A DNA stretch of 64,000 nucleotides from Bacteroidota bacterium (GCA_018266835.1 JAFDZP010000002.1:1463302-1527301); one strand, 5' to 3'. Counted from the first letter of the stretch, positions 52,411-62,560 are shown. Made by a program: numbers and translations. The notes: generated from the sequence alone by a model not told the origin.

Positions 52411-52451
52411 AGTTGGAGAAAAAAAACTTACTCTTTAATTTATTACTTAAT

Positions 52452-54632
52452 TTATTCTTTGATAGACATCTTGTTTTGCGAAAAAACTAATTTTCCTGTT
52501 TTGAAAACAGGAACGGCATCAGTACCTTTGAATATCGGATTGTATTTACTAAACATATAATTTGTTATAAAATAAGGCAAGGGAATTCCGAAAAGTTCAC
52601 TGTGAGTTATTTTAAATTCCGGCAACGAATTGCTTTCCGAAATTAACAAAGTAATCTCGTTAAATTTATCACCGTTTTTTATCTCTATTATATTTTGATT
52701 GATTTTTACAGTTGGTTGAGCCGTCTTTTTTAAAAGATATGTTTCAAGATTTTCGTTTGTGATTTCCAGCGAAGTTATTTTGTATTCGTTAAGTGAAAGG
52801 ATTTGAAATTTATCTGAATCCATAAGAGACTGTATATTGTATTCAAGTCCGTTCAGCACAAATTCAAATTTATTAAATGGCATAACTGACGGAAGCGGAT
52901 TACTATCTGCGGAATTTATATATTGAAATCCCCTGAAAAGTTTGGTGGAAGCTAAACCGGAATCGCAGGATATCTTAAGCGATTTTATTTTTCCGTTCGA
53001 TAACGAAATAGAATCACCGGATATAATTTTGCAAACAATTTTCTGAGGAGGAATAATGTACTTCCCAAAGAATTTTTCTGCGGACTTTTCTATTTTTTCT
53101 TTTAATGAATCTATTGAAATGTCTTCAGCTATTTTCTGACGGATTTTAAATAATAAAATCTGTTCTCCGTTTTTTAAATCAAACTTTTTTATTTCTTCAA
53201 AAGTGCGGGCGTATTTGTTTTCAAGTAAACTTCCTGGATTGGTTTGTACTCCGTTACTATCTTTGATTTCTTTTTTTATCTCTATTGTGTAATCGGAAAA
53301 AAACGGAAAGCCATCCGCTCCTAAAATATTTATCGGAGCATTAACGAGCTTCGCATAATATCTGAGTGTTGAGGAATTAAAATTTTCCTCCTCTGAAAGC
53401 AGTCTCAGGTTAGCTTTTTGTTTACCCCGCGATTTCATATCATCAGAAATAACTTTTATTACCTCTGCATTTTTCCAATTGGTTTTATCGGGAGTGATGT
53501 TGGTTACTACCTGAGTATCGATAACAGGCAAAGCGAAATTTATTCCCGGATTAAGAAATGAAAAGAATATAAAATTTAGAACAGCAGCAGCCGTAAATAT
53601 TTTTACAAATAAATTTCTTTTTTTCGGCTCGTTCTCTCCGTAAAAAAGCATACCTGAAAATAAAATACTTAAGGGGATTAACAGAGCAATTGAAAATCTC
53701 GGCAGCTTAAAATTTATGATCGTAATTAAAACATAACTCCCGATGAGCCAGTAAAGCAGAAGTCTTTTTTTCAGAAAAAAACTGTTCTTAAAGAATAGAA
53801 AAATACTTACTATAAATAGAATTGTTAAGAGTAATGAAATTTGACCGGGAATGATCTTCAAATAATAAAAAATATTTTCAGTTAAAGATAAGTTTCCGCG
53901 CTCTAGTTCATTCAACCTATTCGTTAATATCTGAACAATATTTCTAAGGTACCAGGGGAGACTTACTATTAATGCAATTATAACGGAAAGAAGAAAATTA
54001 ACAATTATTCTGGATTTTTTCGCAGTAAGTACAAAACACTCTTTCAGATAATAAATAACCGGAACGATTAAAAATAAAATGACCGTCCATTTAGTAAGCA
54101 TACCAAGTCCGAGCATAACTCCGAACCTTATGCTGCCCGCCCTGCTTGAAAAATCATTTGTTCTTATCAATGAATACACCGCTGCAGCAATCATAGCAGC
54201 AAGCGGAAGATCGAGCATGTAATCTCTTGTGTACTCGCTCACAATCGGGAACATGCTGATACAAAAAGCGGCAAATACTCCCGCCTCCTCATTATAAATT
54301 CTCTTGCCGATTTGATAAACCGAATAAACCAGCAGAAGGAGGAAAAAAGTCATTTCTAAAAATCCCGCAAAATCATTCTGACCGAAAATTGCGTGAAAAG
54401 GAATTGAAGCCCAGTAAACCAAAGGAGGATAATACCAGGAAACATCAAGAAGATTAGTTAATAAATCAGAAAATGTGTTTGAATTGCTTAAAGCTTTGTA
54501 AGAATCAAGGCTGTAGGAAAGGTGGTCGGCTGAGTCCCAATAAAGCGGTTTATGTCCCAGATAGTACCAAAATAAGCTGCTTCCGGCTAAAAAAAGCATT
54601 AAAAACAGTAAATATCGCCCTGATTTGTTCAT
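52452..54632 (-). CDS. Membrane glycosyltransferase, GT39/ArnT-like (PMT_2)
   Basis: 726 residues. The N-terminal ~400 residues hold about ten membrane helices, with an early loop PLYWDSADHLSYSLDSY carrying the acidic pair used by GT-C enzymes, then YPPLVYWASIPFHAIFGQNDFAGF and YTRDYMLDLPLAAMIAA, typical of PMT_2 proteins. The C-terminal part (about 400-726) is a periplasmic domain. Such enzymes move a sugar from a lipid carrier onto lipid A, protein or another acceptor; the acceptor is not evident here. No sugar-synthesis genes are adjacent. Confidence 0.85.
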   Translation of the reverse strand: MNKSGRYLLFLMLFLAGSSLFWYYLGHKPLYWDSADHLSYSLDSYKALSNSNTFSDLLTNLLDVSWYYPPLVYWASIPFHAIFGQNDFAGFLEMTFFLLLLVYSVYQIGKRIYNEEAGVFAAFCISMFPIVSEYTRDYMLDLPLAAMIAAAVYSLIRTNDFSSRAGSIRFGVMLGLGMLTKWTVILFLIVPVIYYLKECFVLTAKKSRIIVNFLLSVIIALIVSLPWYLRNIVQILTNRLNELERGNLSLTENIFYYLKIIPGQISLLLTILFIVSIFLFFKNSFFLKKRLLLYWLIGSYVLITIINFKLPRFSIALLIPLSILFSGMLFYGENEPKKRNLFVKIFTAAAVLNFIFFSFLNPGINFALPVIDTQVVTNITPDKTNWKNAEVIKVISDDMKSRGKQKANLRLLSEEENFNSSTLRYYAKLVNAPINILGADGFPFFSDYTIEIKKEIKDSNGVQTNPGSLLENKYARTFEEIKKFDLKNGEQILLFKIRQKIAEDISIDSLKEKIEKSAEKFFGKYIIPPQKIVCKIISGDSISLSNGKIKSLKISCDSGLASTKLFRGFQYINSADSNPLPSVMPFNKFEFVLNGLEYNIQSLMDSDKFQILSLNEYKITSLEITNENLETYLLKKTAQPTVKINQNIIEIKNGDKFNEITLLISESNSLPEFKITHSELFGIPLPYFITNYMFSKYNPIFKGTDAVPVFKTGKLVFSQNKMSIKE

Positions 54633-54755
54633 TTTTTCAAATTAAAAATATTAATCATTATAAACTACGCAAAGAATTCTTTAGTACTCTACGTTTGTAA
54701 ATTGAAATTCGTTAATAATAGAAGTAATTTCAATATTTCTTATAGCATATTTTTA

Positions 54756-55367
54756 ATGAGCAATTCCGGACCTTCCGAAAACATTTCGAAGACTAAGAGT
54801 GATGATAATATTCTGATTAATAAAGCTCTTGCTGGCGACCAGACTGCCTACGAGAAGCTAATGAAAAAATATTACCAGCTTATTTATAATCTCATCTTCC
54901 GCATGATATCGCGTAAAGAAGATGTTGAGGACTTAACTCAGGAAGCATTTATAAAGGCTTTCAACTCACTTCAGAATTTTGACAGGCAGTTTGCATTTTC
55001 AACGTGGCTTTTTAAAATTGCAACGAACAATGCAATCGATTATTTAAGGAAGAAAAAATTAAATACGTTTTCTATAGATAGAGAAATTGAATCGGAAGAA
55101 AGTGATTTTAAGTTTGAGATTCCCGACGTTGAAAATAAACCTGACAGGGTAATTATAGAAGACGAAAGAAAAAAAATTCTTGATGAAGCGATTGAATCAT
55201 TGCCGCCTAAGTACAAGGAAGTAATTTTATTAAGACATAAGATGGATAAAGAGTACGAGGAAATTGCAAAAGAATTAAAACTCCCGCTTGGTACAGTAAA
55301 AGCCCATATCTTCAGAGGAAGAGAACTCCTCAATAAATTTCTAAAAGATAAAATTAAGAATTATTAA
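54756..55367 (+). CDS. ECF-type sigma-70 factor
   Basis: 203 residues from ATG 54756 (MSNSGPSENISK); a TTG at 54702 would add 18 non-homologous residues. Region 2: YEKLMKKYYQLIYNLIFRMISRKEDVEDLTQEAFIKAFNSLQNFD...FSTWLFKIATNNAIDYLRKKK; region 4: LPPKYKEVILLRHKMDKEYEEIAKELKLPLGTVKAHIFRGRELLN. No anti-sigma gene follows; the next gene is mutS, 58 nt on. An 8-bp inverted repeat TTGAAATT/AATTTCAA (54702-54733) lies upstream. Confidence 0.9.
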   Translation: MSNSGPSENISKTKSDDNILINKALAGDQTAYEKLMKKYYQLIYNLIFRMISRKEDVEDLTQEAFIKAFNSLQNFDRQFAFSTWLFKIATNNAIDYLRKKKLNTFSIDREIESEESDFKFEIPDVENKPDRVIIEDERKKILDEAIESLPPKYKEVILLRHKMDKEYEEIAKELKLPLGTVKAHIFRGRELLNKFLKDKIKNY

Positions 55368-55425
55368 TTTTATCTTTTCTCTGCAACATTCCTTTTTATG
55401 AATAAGAATAAGAGTAAAAGATAGT

Positions 55426-58035
55426 ATGAGAGAAGAAACTCCGTTAATGCGCCAGTACAGGCAGATAAAGGAAAAGTATCCCGATACTATTCTGCTGTTC
55501 CGCATGGGAGATTTTTATGAGACGTTTGAAAAAGATGCAATCACTGCTTCAAAAATTCTTGGCATTACTTTAACAAAGCGTTCAAACGGAAAAGCATCGG
55601 AAGTCCCGCTTGCAGGATTTCCGCATCATGCATTGGATAATTATTTGCCTAAGCTTGTAAGAGCAGGACAGAGAGTTGCGGTTTGTGAGCAGCTTGAAGA
55701 CCCTAAGTATGCAAAGGGAATTGTGAAGAGAGATGTAATAGAAGTCGTTACTCCCGGAGCAAATTTTTCCGAAAAGCTTCTTGACCATAAATCAAATAAT
55801 TTTCTCGCTGCTATTTATATAAAAGATAATGTATGCGGACTTGCATTCTGCGATATTTCTACAGGAGAATTTGCAACATCTGAAATTTTACTGAAAAATT
55901 TATATGAGCAGATTGACAGCATAAATCCATCCGAAATTTTAATTTCAAAAAGAGAAAAAGATAAAGTATTTAAAGCGCTGAATTACGATCCCGATGCTTC
56001 TTTCAGTGAAAATCAGAAAAGATGGCTCTTTACAAAAGTAGATGACTGGGTGTTTAACTCGGACTATGCCAATGAAGTTTTGACGAATCATTTCGGGACG
56101 GCTTCGCTTAAAGGATTCGGTATTGCCGATATGAAAGAAGGCGTTATTGCTGCCGGATGTATAATGAATTATCTTAATGAAACACAGAAGAACAATCTTC
56201 CTCACCTTAAAAAAATATCGAATTACAATTTTACCGATTACATAATTCTTGACCCTTCGACAAAAAGAAATCTTGAAATTACTTCATCAATGAATGAAGG
56301 CAGTCGTGAAGGAACGCTGATTTCCATTCTTGATAAGACGCAGACTGCTATGGGCGGAAGGCTGCTGAAGAAGTGGGTATCACGTCCCCTGAAAGTAAGA
56401 AATCAGATACAGTCACGACTTGATGCAGTGAATGACTTATGCGAGAATAAAGGTGAGAGGAAAGTTATAATTGAGCAGTTGAAATCAGTTGCAGATTTAG
56501 AAAGACTTCTTTCAAAAATTTCCACTGGCAGGGCAGTTGCAAGAGATATACTTCAGTTAAAAATTTCTCTGAAAAATATTTCAGAAGTAAAAAAGAAACT
56601 GGAAGGATTTACGAGCGAAGCAATTAAAAGGATAAAAAAAAATATAGTTGATATACCGGAGCTGGTTACGAAAATTGATGCATGTATAAATGATAATTTC
56701 ATAGCCGGTAATGATTCTTACGGAGTGATTAACAAGGGTTACCATAAAGAGCTTGATGAAATAAAAGATATCTTGACAAACGGCAAGACGTGGATGGAAA
56801 ACTATCAAAGCCAGGAGCGAAGAAGGACGGGAATAAATTCGCTTAAGGTGGAGTTCAATAAAGTCTTCGGATATTATATAATGATAACGAAGGCGAACAT
56901 GGATAAAGCTCCCGCTGATTATACACGCAAACAGACTTTAGTAAACGCAGAGAGATACATTACCGAAGAGTTAAAAGAATACGAAGATAAAATTTTAAAT
57001 GCAGAAGAAAAAATTTCCGGAATTGAGAGCAAAATATTCTTAGAGCTGCGTGATTTTATTTTAAGCTTCTCAGATGATATTCAGAAAAATGCAGTCATCA
57101 TTGCAACACTTGATGCGCTAATAAGTTTTGCAGAAGTATCTGAGCTTTATTATTATACAAAGCCGGAGATAAATGATTCAGAAGTTCTGGAAATTGTGGA
57201 CGGCAGACATCCCGTAATTGAAAGACTTCTACCGGCAGGTGAAAAATATATTTCAAATGATACTTTTGTTGATACTACTGAAAACCAGATACTGATTTTA
57301 ACGGGACCAAACATGAGCGGTAAGTCAAGTTATCTCAGGCAGGTTGGCTTGATTGTTCTTCTGGCGCAGATAGGCTGCTTCGTTCCTGCCAAGTCTGCAA
57401 AGATAGGATTAGTAGATAAAATCTTTACTCGTGTCGGCGCATCGGATAATATTGCAAAAGGTGAAAGTACATTCCTTGTTGAAATGCATGAAGCTGCGAA
57501 CATTACAAATAATGCAACGACGAAGAGTTTAATTCTTTTAGATGAAATCGGAAGAGGGACAAGCACATACGACGGAATATCTATTGCATGGGCAATGACG
57601 GAATTTTTTCATGAGAATCCGAATGTTAGAGCGAAGACGTTGTTTGCTACTCACTATCACGAACTTAACTCGCTTGCAGACACATATAAGAGAATAAAAA
57701 ATTACAGAGTAGAAGTAAAAGAGTATAATGATAAAGTAATCTTTCTGAGAAAAATTACTGAAGGCACTGCAGACCACAGCTACGGAATACAGGTTGCGCA
57801 GATGGCAGGACTGCCGGATTCAATCACAAAACGCGCAAAGGAAATACTAAAAATCCTTGAAGATAAAAATTACAGAAGAAGACATAAAGATGATTTGCAG
57901 ATAAGTCTGTTTGAAATAGACAACAGAACTGAAATTGAAAACGAAGCACTGACTATGCTGGATGAAATTGATATTGATAACCTTACACCGCTGGAAGCAC
58001 TGAACATTTTAAAAAAACTGAAAGACTTAAAATAA
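55426..58035 (+). CDS. mutS: DNA mismatch repair protein MutS
   Basis: 869 residues, full length. The mismatch-reading domain I has FRMGDFYETF (Phe-x-Glu motif) near residue 26. Domains II-III (connector, lever, clamp) follow, then the ATPase: Walker A TGPNMSGKSSYLRQ, Walker B ILLDEIGRGTSTYDG and a His switch (FATHYHELNSL). The C-terminus (KNYRRRHKDDLQISLFEID) holds the tetramerisation/beta-clamp-binding type tail (QISLF). It recognises mismatches after replication. It follows the sigma gene at 54756 by 58 nt. Confidence 0.97.
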   Translation: MREETPLMRQYRQIKEKYPDTILLFRMGDFYETFEKDAITASKILGITLTKRSNGKASEVPLAGFPHHALDNYLPKLVRAGQRVAVCEQLEDPKYAKGIVKRDVIEVVTPGANFSEKLLDHKSNNFLAAIYIKDNVCGLAFCDISTGEFATSEILLKNLYEQIDSINPSEILISKREKDKVFKALNYDPDASFSENQKRWLFTKVDDWVFNSDYANEVLTNHFGTASLKGFGIADMKEGVIAAGCIMNYLNETQKNNLPHLKKISNYNFTDYIILDPSTKRNLEITSSMNEGSREGTLISILDKTQTAMGGRLLKKWVSRPLKVRNQIQSRLDAVNDLCENKGERKVIIEQLKSVADLERLLSKISTGRAVARDILQLKISLKNISEVKKKLEGFTSEAIKRIKKNIVDIPELVTKIDACINDNFIAGNDSYGVINKGYHKELDEIKDILTNGKTWMENYQSQERRRTGINSLKVEFNKVFGYYIMITKANMDKAPADYTRKQTLVNAERYITEELKEYEDKILNAEEKISGIESKIFLELRDFILSFSDDIQKNAVIIATLDALISFAEVSELYYYTKPEINDSEVLEIVDGRHPVIERLLPAGEKYISNDTFVDTTENQILILTGPNMSGKSSYLRQVGLIVLLAQIGCFVPAKSAKIGLVDKIFTRVGASDNIAKGESTFLVEMHEAANITNNATTKSLILLDEIGRGTSTYDGISIAWAMTEFFHENPNVRAKTLFATHYHELNSLADTYKRIKNYRVEVKEYNDKVIFLRKITEGTADHSYGIQVAQMAGLPDSITKRAKEILKILEDKNYRRRHKDDLQISLFEIDNRTEIENEALTMLDEIDIDNLTPLEALNILKKLKDLK

Positions 58036-58059
58036 AGTTTTCTAATTAACCCCAGGAAT

Positions 58060-59244
58060 ATGGAAAACAATCTCAGGCATCAGATACCCGGAATGCCATC
58101 TAAAAACAAAAATAAATCAAAGCGTGGATTTAAGATTGTATTATTCATTATAATTTTTGTCTTAGGATATTTTGCCTCTTACTATTTTATACTCCCATCC
58201 GTCTTTCCAAAATCAATTCGAGGAGACTTACAAAACATCAGAGTGTTTCCTTCATCTGACGGTAAATATAAGCTGTGGATACAGAATGACGGCACATTAA
58301 GATTTACCAGCAGAACAAATAATATGGGACAAATAAGCCTGAAGACTAAGGGCTGGTTTTGCAGAACATATTCGTATGTGTACGACCCCATATCAAAAGA
58401 TGTACTGAACGGATTTAAAACTAGCTATGATGAACTTCCACCCGTTGCCGATATCTTCTATGAAAAAGGGAAAATATGGTTAGTCAATTCCTCCTCTGAT
58501 GGTATTCCGCCGGAAATAAATGTATACAATGCTGAAAATTATCAGCAGGAACTGAACACAAAAACATTCTGTGATAAAAACAAAGAGCTTGCTGCCGGAA
58601 TTATAAATGTTTCAGTTGATAATCAGAAACCTGTAAGATTCCGGATTTCAACAAAGGACGGCAGAGAGCTTGTATATAATCCTTCGGATGATAAATTTTT
58701 TTCCAACACAGTAGAGTTTGAAAAATATTACAAGCAGAACGACAGTACAGCTTCAGGAATTTTTGCTTTAGTTAATGAAGAAAATTCCGATAAAAGAAAA
58801 AAGCTATTCTATATAACAGGTCCGAAATATGATCTGTATTTTTCAACATCATGGGCTCAGGAAATAGTAAAGGAAAACATGAGCGCTTTCAAAAGCATGA
58901 AGCCAACAGAAATTCTTCCCGGTAAAGTTTTTATCGAGGGAAATGTATTGTTTACAGATGATGAAATTGCTGTTATAATTCACCAGGATAATGTGGGGAA
59001 AACATCTAACCGGATACTGACCTGTGTTGATAAGTCAGGAAAAGAATTATGGTCTGTACAGCAAAAAGATTTGTTCGATGAACTGAAAGGAAGAGAAGAT
59101 GATTCGATGACGGAAATGTCTTTCTTGCGGACTCAGCTAACGGCACAGAGAATGGGTGATACTGTTATTTTAATATACAAACCTGTTGGCGCAATAGGAT
59201 TTCAACTTGCTGACGGTAAGAAGCTTTGGGAATATGAAGATTAA
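58060..59244 (+). CDS. Membrane-anchored protein of unknown function (tandem paralog A)
   Basis: 394 residues. A short cytoplasmic N-terminus, one membrane helix (about 27-46), then an extracytoplasmic domain. It shares with the next gene: FPSVFPKSIRGDLQNI, YKLWIQNDGTL, YSYVYDPISKDVLNGFKT, NSDKRKKLFYITGPKYDLYFS, IIHQDNVGKTSNRILTCVDKSGKELWSVQQKDLFD and a closing GKKLWEYED. The GKELW and GKKLWE repeats resemble PQQ-type beta-propeller blades, so a propeller domain is likely. No named family. 24 nt after mutS. Confidence 0.65.
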   Translation: MENNLRHQIPGMPSKNKNKSKRGFKIVLFIIIFVLGYFASYYFILPSVFPKSIRGDLQNIRVFPSSDGKYKLWIQNDGTLRFTSRTNNMGQISLKTKGWFCRTYSYVYDPISKDVLNGFKTSYDELPPVADIFYEKGKIWLVNSSSDGIPPEINVYNAENYQQELNTKTFCDKNKELAAGIINVSVDNQKPVRFRISTKDGRELVYNPSDDKFFSNTVEFEKYYKQNDSTASGIFALVNEENSDKRKKLFYITGPKYDLYFSTSWAQEIVKENMSAFKSMKPTEILPGKVFIEGNVLFTDDEIAVIIHQDNVGKTSNRILTCVDKSGKELWSVQQKDLFDELKGREDDSMTEMSFLRTQLTAQRMGDTVILIYKPVGAIGFQLADGKKLWEYED

Positions 59245-59303
59245 ATTTTCTTTATTTGGTACATAAAAATTAAAAATAAATTTTTAATCTTAACTCAACA
59301 AGT

Positions 59304-60497
59304 ATGGATAATGAGTTTAGTTATTCTACGCGCACTACATCTTCTGTTGTACCGACAAAAAAATCAATAAATAAAAAAGTTGGCTGCGGGTGTTCAGTCA
59401 TTCCGATTATTTTGCTCATTATCCTGGGGTACTTTTTTGCTTACCAGCTTATTTTTCCTTCCTTATTTCCAAAGTCAATACGGGGCGATTTACAAGGGCT
59501 TGTAATTTTTCCATCAAAGGAAGGCAAAGATAAGTTATGGATTCAGACTGACGGTTCGTTCAGTTACATAAGCGAAACAAAATCTCCCGGAAGTTATTCA
59601 GTAGGGCGTAAAGGATTATTCTGCAAAACCTTTTCGTATGTATATGACCCTTTATCTAAAGATGTATTGAATGGATTTAAAACAGATCTTGACTACTTGC
59701 CCGAAACTCCCGATATAATTTATAACGACGGTAAAATTTGGGTTGTGACAAATCGCGGACCTGCATCCATCCATGCTTACAGTTCTGAAAATTACAGTGA
59801 AGTTGTAAATAATCAATCGTTCAGTGCCAGAGTGCCAGAGCTTTCAGCAGGAATCGAAAAAATATTTGTAGACAGAAGTCTTCCTGTAAGATATGAAGTA
59901 ACAGCAAGAGACGGACGAAAAGTTTATTACTGTATAAAAGATGACAAATTTTTTCCTGACTATACTGCTATGAGAAAATACTATGAGAAAGAGGATTCAT
60001 CTTCATCCTCAATCTTTATGCTTGAGCGTGAGCCAAATGCAGATAAAAGAAAAAAACTTTACTACTTGTGGGGACCGAAAGGGGCTTTGTATTTTTCATC
60101 TCCGCGTCCTGAATCTATTATTCAAAATAAAGGAAGGGCGGATGAAAAACTAAACGGCAAGATGCTTTTGCCCGATAAGGCATTTATAGACGGAGAGCTT
60201 TTGTATTTTGATGCAGAAATTGCAGTAATAATTCATCAGGATAATATCGGGAAAAACGCAAACAGAATGTTAACGTGTGTAGATAAAACGGGAAAAGAGT
60301 TATGGACTGTGGGGCAGGATGTTTTATATGATGACATCAAGGCAACCGAAAAAAATGCTTTCAGCGATATGTTCTTTATGAAAAGTAAATTTGATGTACA
60401 GCGCTCAGGCAATACAGTAATGTTCCTTTTTAAACCTGAAGGAGCAATTGCATTTGACCTTAGCTCAGGGAAAAAGTTATGGGAGTTTGATGATTAA
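59304..60497 (+). CDS. Membrane-anchored protein of unknown function (tandem paralog B)
   Basis: 397 residues, clearly a duplicate of 58060-59244 with the same landmarks (FPSLFPKSIRGDLQGL, DPLSKDVLNGFKTDLDYLPE, NADKRKKLYYLWGPKGALYFS, IIHQDNIGKNANRMLTCVDKTGKELWTVGQ, GKKLWEFDD). One membrane helix at about 30-52, preceded by a Gly-Cys-rich stretch (VGCGCSV). It is separated from copy A by 59 nt. Function unknown. Confidence 0.65.
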   Translation: MDNEFSYSTRTTSSVVPTKKSINKKVGCGCSVIPIILLIILGYFFAYQLIFPSLFPKSIRGDLQGLVIFPSKEGKDKLWIQTDGSFSYISETKSPGSYSVGRKGLFCKTFSYVYDPLSKDVLNGFKTDLDYLPETPDIIYNDGKIWVVTNRGPASIHAYSSENYSEVVNNQSFSARVPELSAGIEKIFVDRSLPVRYEVTARDGRKVYYCIKDDKFFPDYTAMRKYYEKEDSSSSSIFMLEREPNADKRKKLYYLWGPKGALYFSSPRPESIIQNKGRADEKLNGKMLLPDKAFIDGELLYFDAEIAVIIHQDNIGKNANRMLTCVDKTGKELWTVGQDVLYDDIKATEKNAFSDMFFMKSKFDVQRSGNTVMFLFKPEGAIAFDLSSGKKLWEFDD

Positions 60498-60507
60498 AAA
60501 ATTAATT

Positions 60508-61734
60508 CTATTTTATATTGTACTGCCATAAGGTGTCTGCGTAATCAATAAGAGGCTGCAGTTCATCTTTCAGTCCCGGTTTTATCTTTATAGCCGTTTT
60601 CCAATATTCAATTGCTTTTTCGTATCTTTTTTTCTTGTATTCACAAAGTCCCATATTTATGAGAGCGTTTGTATTGTTCGGTTCTTCTTTAATAACTTTT
60701 TTGAAATCATCCAAAGCGTCGTCGTAACTTTCATCGCTCATTAATACTACACCTCTGCCGAAATGGGCTTCCAGATTATCAGGATTATTTTTAACTACAT
60801 AATCAAAATCTTTAATAGATAGTTCGAACTCATTCATTTTAAAATAAGCATCTGCTCTGTTATTGTAAGCAGCAGCGTATGTCGGGTCTAATTTTATTGC
60901 AGCGTTGTAATCACTTACGGCTTTTTCATATTGCTTTCTTGCAAAGTATGCAAGACCTCTGTAGTTGTATGCTTTATGGTCTTTGGGGAACATCTCAAGG
61001 AACTTTGAATAAAATTTTATTGCTTCCTCGTTCTTCCCTTCTTCAAAAAGGTTTTTTCCCTGATAGAAAAAATTCAATGCTTCAAGTTTTTTTCTCTCGT
61101 TATATGAATCAAGCTTTATCTTGTAAATTTCATTTATCGGGATTGCAAAGTTAAGGTTGCTTCCTTCTTTCATACCCATAGAGCTAATTCCTATCAATTC
61201 TCCTTTGCCGTTAAGTACGGCTCCGCCGCTGCTTCCCGGTGAAATGCTTGCTGTAATCTGTATGAAGCTTTGTTTTATTTTTCCGACTTCCGAGCGCGTT
61301 CCGCTGATAATACCTTCAGACATTGTATTTTCTAATCCAAGCGGACTTCCGATTGCATAAATTTTCTGTCCGACTTTTATATCTCCGTTAGTTCTTATTT
61401 CGGGGTAAGTGCCCTGATCAATTTTTATAATAAGTAAATCGCGTTCGATATCTACACCAACAATGTCATTATATCTTATAGTGTCACCTTTATGCACGAT
61501 CTGAAGTTTTTCGCATCCTTCAAAGATATGGAAATTGGTAACAATCCATCCTTTCTCGTTTATAATAACTCCGCTGCCCTGAGCTTTCGGAGAGCCTGTG
61601 AAGTCATATGAATAAAGTACTACTATTGCGTCCTGATATTTTTCGAAAATTTCTTCGGGTTTTAATTCCTGTGATATGGCATTTGTGAAGAAACTGAAGA
61701 GAAACAAACTTAATACAACTAAGGAGGGTTTCAT
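60508..61734 (-). CDS. HtrA-like trypsin-type serine protease with TPR domain
   Basis: 408 residues. Signal peptide ending AISQ. The protease domain (25-215) has the triad H69 (TNFHIF), D99 (IERDLLI) and S169 (SPGSSGG). No PDZ domain follows; instead residues about 220-405 contain five to six tetratricopeptide repeats (ALNFFYQGKNLFEEGKNEEAIKFY; YNYRGLAYFARKQYEKAVSDYNAAIKLDP; LIMGL...). Trypsin-like proteases joined to TPRs likely act in periplasmic quality control or signalling. Convergent with the paralog pair, 10 nt apart. Confidence 0.88.
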   Translation of the reverse strand: MKPSLVVLSLFLFSFFTNAISQELKPEEIFEKYQDAIVVLYSYDFTGSPKAQGSGVIINEKGWIVTNFHIFEGCEKLQIVHKGDTIRYNDIVGVDIERDLLIIKIDQGTYPEIRTNGDIKVGQKIYAIGSPLGLENTMSEGIISGTRSEVGKIKQSFIQITASISPGSSGGAVLNGKGELIGISSMGMKEGSNLNFAIPINEIYKIKLDSYNERKKLEALNFFYQGKNLFEEGKNEEAIKFYSKFLEMFPKDHKAYNYRGLAYFARKQYEKAVSDYNAAIKLDPTYAAAYNNRADAYFKMNEFELSIKDFDYVVKNNPDNLEAHFGRGVVLMSDESYDDALDDFKKVIKEEPNNTNALINMGLCEYKKKRYEKAIEYWKTAIKIKPGLKDELQPLIDYADTLWQYNIK

Positions 61735-61817
61735 AAACTATATTATTTTACAAAATATATAAAAAAATAATATAAATTTATATAAAAATAGTTATAGTTG
61801 AGATTTTTTTCAGAAAT

Positions 61818-62171
61818 TTATGGCGGAGGAGTGGTAATAAAATTTATAAGAGTTACTACATACCGAAATGCAAGGAAATAAAAGAGATTTACAAACGTAA
61901 ACCTGAATATGAAGTCAGCGGGAAAGCTTTTTAAAAATCTAAAGGTATTAGAATATTTTTCAAGATAAAATTCGTAAAAGGTAGATTTCGGGTCAGTGGA
62001 AGTATGGTATTGAATTACAAGAAAGCTGGCGTGAATAATGCTTAAAAGAATAATTGTTACGGGAACAAAAATAATGTAGGAAACACTGACTTTAGGAGGT
62101 AAAGTTACTATAAATACGTATGCACCGGCAGCAGTATATGATAAACGTAACCAAATATGTTTAGTAAGCAT
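61818..62171 (-). CDS. Hypothetical membrane protein
   Basis: 117 residues with three hydrophobic helices (about 15-30, 33-52, 88-108). No motif or known family seen. Ends in the proline-rich tail ITTPPP. The following 1 kb is degraded, so this may be a remnant too, but the frame is clean. Confidence 0.45.
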   Translation of the reverse strand: MLTKHIWLRLSYTAAGAYVFIVTLPPKVSVSYIIFVPVTIILLSIIHASFLVIQYHTSTDPKSTFYEFYLEKYSNTFRFLKSFPADFIFRFTFVNLFYFLAFRYVVTLINFITTPPP

Positions 62172-62234
62172 TCAAAATAAGTTTTTCTTGGCAGGTATCA
62201 TTTAAATTATAAAACGTAAATCTTAAAATAAAGA

Positions 62235-62276
62235 CTAATTAAACTTCTTTACCTTGCGATAAAGAAGTTTAATCAG
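62235..62276 (-). terminator. Long hairpin, likely minus-strand terminator
   Basis: Perfect 14-bp stem ATTAAACTTCTTTA / TAAAGAAGTTTAAT with loop CCTTGCGA. On the minus strand it is followed by TCTTTATTTT and lies 51 nt after the zinc-ribbon stop. Confidence 0.6.
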
Positions 62277-62326
62277 CATGAATTTGTAATGCCTTTTAAA
62301 AACATCACTAATAACGATCGGGGCAA

Positions 62327-62491
62327 TTAGCTCACCTTTGAGAGAATTTTTCCTAGTAAACAATAGTACAGTTTGTAACAATTTGTACATTCGTATACTT
62401 TTATACCGAGGATTCCCAAGAATCTATCCAAGGCTTTACGTGATTTCATTCTCCTGAAGCGCGAGTTTTTTTTGCAGTGGGGACAATTTAT
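62327..62491 (-). pseudogene. Small zinc-ribbon protein frame without an ATG start
   Basis: Open frame from 62515 to the stop at 62327. Read from the ATA at 62491 it gives INCPHCKKNSRFRR... and ...GIKVYECTNCYKLYYC, about 54 residues. The layout C-P-x-C, Arg-rich helix, L-x-G-I/L-x3-Y-x-C-x-x-C is that of a widespread small zinc-ribbon family. The codon where a start Met is expected (just before N-C-P) is ATA in place of ATG, so the gene is either disabled by a point change or starts on a rare codon. No internal stop. Family function unknown. Confidence 0.5.
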
Positions 62492-62560
62492 ATTATTCGC
62501 TTTTAAGAACCCCCTTTACTTTTTTTGTTTTACAAAAATATAAAATTCTGAGCATATAAA

